Shown here one piece after another: positions 61,557-64,000 of a DNA stretch of 64,000 nt. Both the position numbers and the translations under genes were made by a program. A model generated the notes under the pieces. It made no database searches. It saw only the letters and a list, made by a program, of their open reading frames with translations, and was not told the DNA's origin. This stretch comes from Collinsella sp. AM18-10. GTDB taxonomy: Bacteria > Actinomycetota > Coriobacteriia > Coriobacteriales > Coriobacteriaceae. The DNA lies in contig NZ_QRJO01000004.1 in assembly GCF_003471585.1 (NCBI RefSeq), forward strand, positions 62,001 through 126,000. The letters are read 5' to 3'. The stretch's first letter is position 1; each line of letters opens with the position of its first letter.

Positions 61557-61629
61557 ACTCATTGGGGACAGACTTAAATGACCAGCCGGGTGCTCATTTG
61601 GTGGTCATTTAAGTCTGTCCCCAATGAGT
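61557..61629. repeat. Fold-back element D: perfect 28-bp arms between metK and gltX
   Basis: Arms 61557-61584 and 61602-61629 are perfectly complementary and contain GGGGACAGACTTAAATGACC; the 17-nt loop is GCCGGGTGCTCATTTGG. Pairing can extend with GCACC (61551-61555) to GGTGC at 61634-61638. Core and arms differ from the other elements. REP-like palindromes with similar GGGGACAG strings are known near RAYT transposases, but no transposase is in the window. Confidence 0.85.
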
Positions 61630-61713
61630 GGGTCGGTGCCCTTTGTGCGGAGGTTGCTTTGTTGCTTTATACTGATGCGGTTAGACATCCATCCTGCAAT
61701 CGAGGAGATTTCC

Positions 61714-63189
61714 ATGGCATCAGACGTTCGCGTCCGCTTTGCACCCTCACCGACGGGCAAGCTGCACATCGGCGGCGCCCGCACCGCTATCTATAACTGG
61801 GCTTTCGCCCGCGCAAACGGCGGCACGTTCATCCTGCGCATCGACGACACCGACCCCACCCGTTCCACCGACGAGAACACGCAGATCATTCTGCGCGCCA
61901 TGCGTTGGCTGGGCTTGGACTGGGACGAGGGCCCCGAGGTGGGCGGCGACTATGGCCCCTACGCCCAGACCGAGCGCTTGGACCTGTACAAGCAGGCCGC
62001 CCAGAAGCTCTGGGACGAGGGCAAGGCCTATCCCTGCTTCTGTACTAAGGAGCAGCTCGACGCCGATCGCAAGGCCGCCCAGGAGCGTAAGGACCCCTTC
62101 CAGGGCTATCAGCGCCGCTGCCGCGATCTCGATCCCGAGGAGGCTCGCCGTCGCATCGAGGCCGGCGAGCCCTACGTCCTGCGCATCAAGGTGCCCGAGG
62201 ACCGCGGCGACGTCGTCATCCACGACGCCGTCCACGGCGAGGTGACCTTCGACGCCAAGGAGCTCGACGACTTTGTCATCTTCCGCTCCGACGGCACGCC
62301 CACGTATAACTTCGCGACCGTCGTCGACGACGCCATGATGAAGATCACCCACGTTATCCGCGGCGACGACCATCTGTCCAACACCCCGCGCCAGGTCATG
62401 GTCTACGAGGCCCTCGGCGCGCCCGTGCCCACGTTCGCGCACATCTCCATGATCTTGGGTGCCGACGGCAAGAAGCTCTCCAAGCGCCACGGCGCCACCT
62501 CGGTGGAGGAGTACCGCGACGCCGGCTATCTGTCCGACGCCTTCGTCAACTATCTGGCGCTGCTCGGCTGGTCGCTCGACGGCGAGACCACGATCATCCC
62601 GCGCGATGTCCTGGCCAGCAAGTTTTCGCTCGACCGCATCTCCAAGAACCCTGCGACCTTCGATCCCAAGAAGCTCGACTGGGTCAATGCCGAGTACATC
62701 AACGGCATGTCCGACGCTCAGTTTGCCGACGAGATCATGGTCCCCGAGCTGCACGAGGCAGGCCTCATCGAGGGTAACGTCGAGTACGGCGAGGACTGGA
62801 TCGACGCACTCGCTGCCATCGTTAAGCCGCGCACCAAGATGCCGGCCGACGCCGTGACTATCGCCGCTCCCATCTTTGCCACGGCCGAGACGCTCGAGTA
62901 TGACGAGAAATCCGTCAACAAGGGCCTGGCCAAGGAAGGCATGGGTGCCATTCTGGATGCCGCCAAGGCCGCGCTCGAGGGCGTGGACGAGTGGACGGCT
63001 GCCAACATCGACGCCGCGCTTGAGCCGCTGCCCGAGCAGATGGACCTCAAGAAGCGTGTTGTCTTCCAGGCTGTGCGCGTCGCCGTCTGCGGCAACATGG
63101 TGAGCCCCCCGCTGGGTGAGACCATGGCGCTCGTCGGCCGCGACGACTGCCTGGCGCGCATCGACCGCGCCCGCACGATGGCGCTGTAA
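61714..63189 (+). CDS. gltX: Glutamate--tRNA ligase
   Basis: 491 residues. Class I signature PSPTGKLHIGGARTAIYNWA (HIGH-type) and ADGKKLSKRHGATSVEEYRD (KMSKS-type), with a C-terminal anticodon-binding domain. It charges tRNA-Glu; both tRNA-Glu(CTC) genes of this window are its substrates. The ATG at 61714 follows CGAGGAG. Whether it is discriminating or also charges tRNA-Gln cannot be told. Confidence 0.95.
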   Translation: MASDVRVRFAPSPTGKLHIGGARTAIYNWAFARANGGTFILRIDDTDPTRSTDENTQIILRAMRWLGLDWDEGPEVGGDYGPYAQTERLDLYKQAAQKLWDEGKAYPCFCTKEQLDADRKAAQERKDPFQGYQRRCRDLDPEEARRRIEAGEPYVLRIKVPEDRGDVVIHDAVHGEVTFDAKELDDFVIFRSDGTPTYNFATVVDDAMMKITHVIRGDDHLSNTPRQVMVYEALGAPVPTFAHISMILGADGKKLSKRHGATSVEEYRDAGYLSDAFVNYLALLGWSLDGETTIIPRDVLASKFSLDRISKNPATFDPKKLDWVNAEYINGMSDAQFADEIMVPELHEAGLIEGNVEYGEDWIDALAAIVKPRTKMPADAVTIAAPIFATAETLEYDEKSVNKGLAKEGMGAILDAAKAALEGVDEWTAANIDAALEPLPEQMDLKKRVVFQAVRVAVCGNMVSPPLGETMALVGRDDCLARIDRARTMAL

Positions 63190-63211
63190 TCGCTGCGCAA
63201 ACGTATGTATC

Positions 63212-63244
63212 CGAGCCCCGTTCACCCGAGCGGGGCTCTTGTTT
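63212..63244 (+). terminator. Rho-independent terminator after gltX
   Basis: GAGCCCCG / CGGGGCTC, 8-bp stem, 10-nt loop, followed by TTGTTT. Short T-run, so moderate strength. Confidence 0.7.
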
Positions 63245-63277
63245 CTAAAGACGTATGGGATGGGAGGTACAGAGACC

Positions 63278-64000
63278 ATGGCCGAGCAACTGTCGCTGTT
63301 TGGTTCGCCGGAACCGGAGGAAGCTCCGAAGTCCGCGGCCCCTGCTGTCGCCCCGGCGCAGCCTGAGCCCGTCGTCGCCTTCGCAAGCGTGGTCCTGGAC
63401 ATTCCCACCCGGGCTCTCTCCGAGCCATTCGCCTACGGCATCCCCGAGCCCCTTGCCAACGATGCCCGGATCGGCTCCACCGTCCTAGTTCATTTTGGCA
63501 ACCGTGCCGCCGCAGGCTATATCGTCGATATCGCGCCCGAGCTGGGCGACCTGCAAGGTAACGACGCTCTCGACCCCGCGCGCATCAAGCCTATCGAGGC
63601 TATCCTCAGCAAGCCGCTCTTTACCGCCGAGGCTGCATGTATTGCTCGCTGGATGAGCCGCGAGTACGTCGCAACGCTTTCCGAGTGTCTGCGCCTGTTC
63701 TTGCCTCCGGGCGGTAGCTCGCGCGTGGTCAAGGGCGACGACGGTGTGTGGACCGTTGAGCGCCCCGCCGTCAAACCCATCCAAAACCGTTGGGTCATGC
63801 TCACGCCCGAGGGTTTCGACTACACGCCGCCCAAGACCGCGGTCCGCCAGCGTCAGCTCATTGAGGCGCTTCAGTGCGGCCCCGTTACGACGCGCGACCT
63901 CAACCTGCTTTACAACAGCATGTCGGCAACCATCAAGGCGCTCGAAAAACGCGGCGTCGTGGTGGTGGAAGAGCGCCGCGCCTGGCGTGGCTGCAGCGAG
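63278..64000 (+). CDS. priA: Primosomal protein N' (PriA helicase), 3' end missing
   Basis: The first 241 codons of an open frame that runs off the window. After about 35 Pro/Ala/Glu-rich residues comes the PriA 3'-DNA-binding domain: VVLDIPTRALSEPFAYGIPE, GSTVLVHFGNRAAAGYIVDI and ARWMSREYVATLSECLRLFL. PriA restarts collapsed replication forks. The helicase domain lies beyond the edge. The ATG at 63278 follows GGGAGG. Confidence 0.88.
   Translation, partial: MAEQLSLFGSPEPEEAPKSAAPAVAPAQPEPVVAFASVVLDIPTRALSEPFAYGIPEPLANDARIGSTVLVHFGNRAAAGYIVDIAPELGDLQGNDALDPARIKPIEAILSKPLFTAEAACIARWMSREYVATLSECLRLFLPPGGSSRVVKGDDGVWTVERPAVKPIQNRWVMLTPEGFDYTPPKTAVRQRQLIEALQCGPVTTRDLNLLYNSMSATIKALEKRGVVVVEERRAWRGCSE

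Overview
The window looks like chromosomal DNA from a Coriobacteriia actinobacterium, most likely Collinsella or a close relative. This is an inference from gene content, GC-rich codon use, single-membrane cell-envelope genes and gene order; no database search was possible. The first gene (rarA) and the last (priA) are cut by the window edges.

Bases 1-17669 are core genes, nearly all on the + strand: rarA; a DUF948-type membrane protein with an RsbW-like anti-sigma factor and a SigB/SigF-type sigma factor; an AI-2E-family membrane protein; alaS, ruvX and mltG; a YqeG phosphatase; a shikimate kinase followed by a strikingly degenerate AroB homologue; an M24 peptidase and efp; an Asp23 protein, nusB, xseB, tlyA, nadK and recN. 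Bases 17891-25790 are a fructose phosphotransferase cluster: a divergent RpiR-type regulator, fruA (IIB-IIC-IIA), ptsH, ptsI and two paralogous 1-phosphofructokinases. Bases 25987-29896 hold cca, two identical tRNA-Glu(CTC) genes, a YbhN/AglD-type membrane protein and a TetR regulator.

Bases 30154-52582 are a compact corrinoid island with visibly more GC-rich, CGC/GCG-heavy coding than its neighbours. IS remnants sit at both edges: an IS3-type transposase fragment on the left and an IS21 istA fragment with an in-frame stop on the right. A minus-strand arm runs from a cobalamin riboswitch (about 35815-35950). It encodes an exported Tat/lipoprotein CbiK, a small lipoprotein, a large substrate-binding lipoprotein, a FecCD permease and an ABC ATPase with an extra C-terminal domain. 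A plus-strand arm is a 17-gene, mostly overlapping operon for anaerobic cobalamin synthesis: cbiF-cbiD-cbiL-cbiG-cbiH-cbiET-cbiA-cobT-cobU-cobS-(CobU-like/CobC fusion)-cbiB-cobD-cbiP-cobO-cbiC-cbiJ. The island therefore combines capture and import of a metal or tetrapyrrole with corrin-ring completion, adenosylation and lower-loop assembly. Uroporphyrinogen III synthesis, its methylation and a recognisable cytosolic cobaltochelatase are not in the window.

Bases 52816-63189 return to core-like genes: a MacAB-type ABC export system, an L,D-transpeptidase, a single-chain Fe-S L-serine dehydratase, metK and gltX, followed by the start of priA.

The most unusual non-coding content is a set of long fold-back elements between genes. 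Two of them (21264-21392 and 59878-59998) share a conserved core of about 67 nt, in the same orientation relative to the downstream gene, but have perfect outer arms of 31 and 26 bp that are unrelated in sequence. Three others (17702-17861, 52710-52786, 61557-61629) have different cores.
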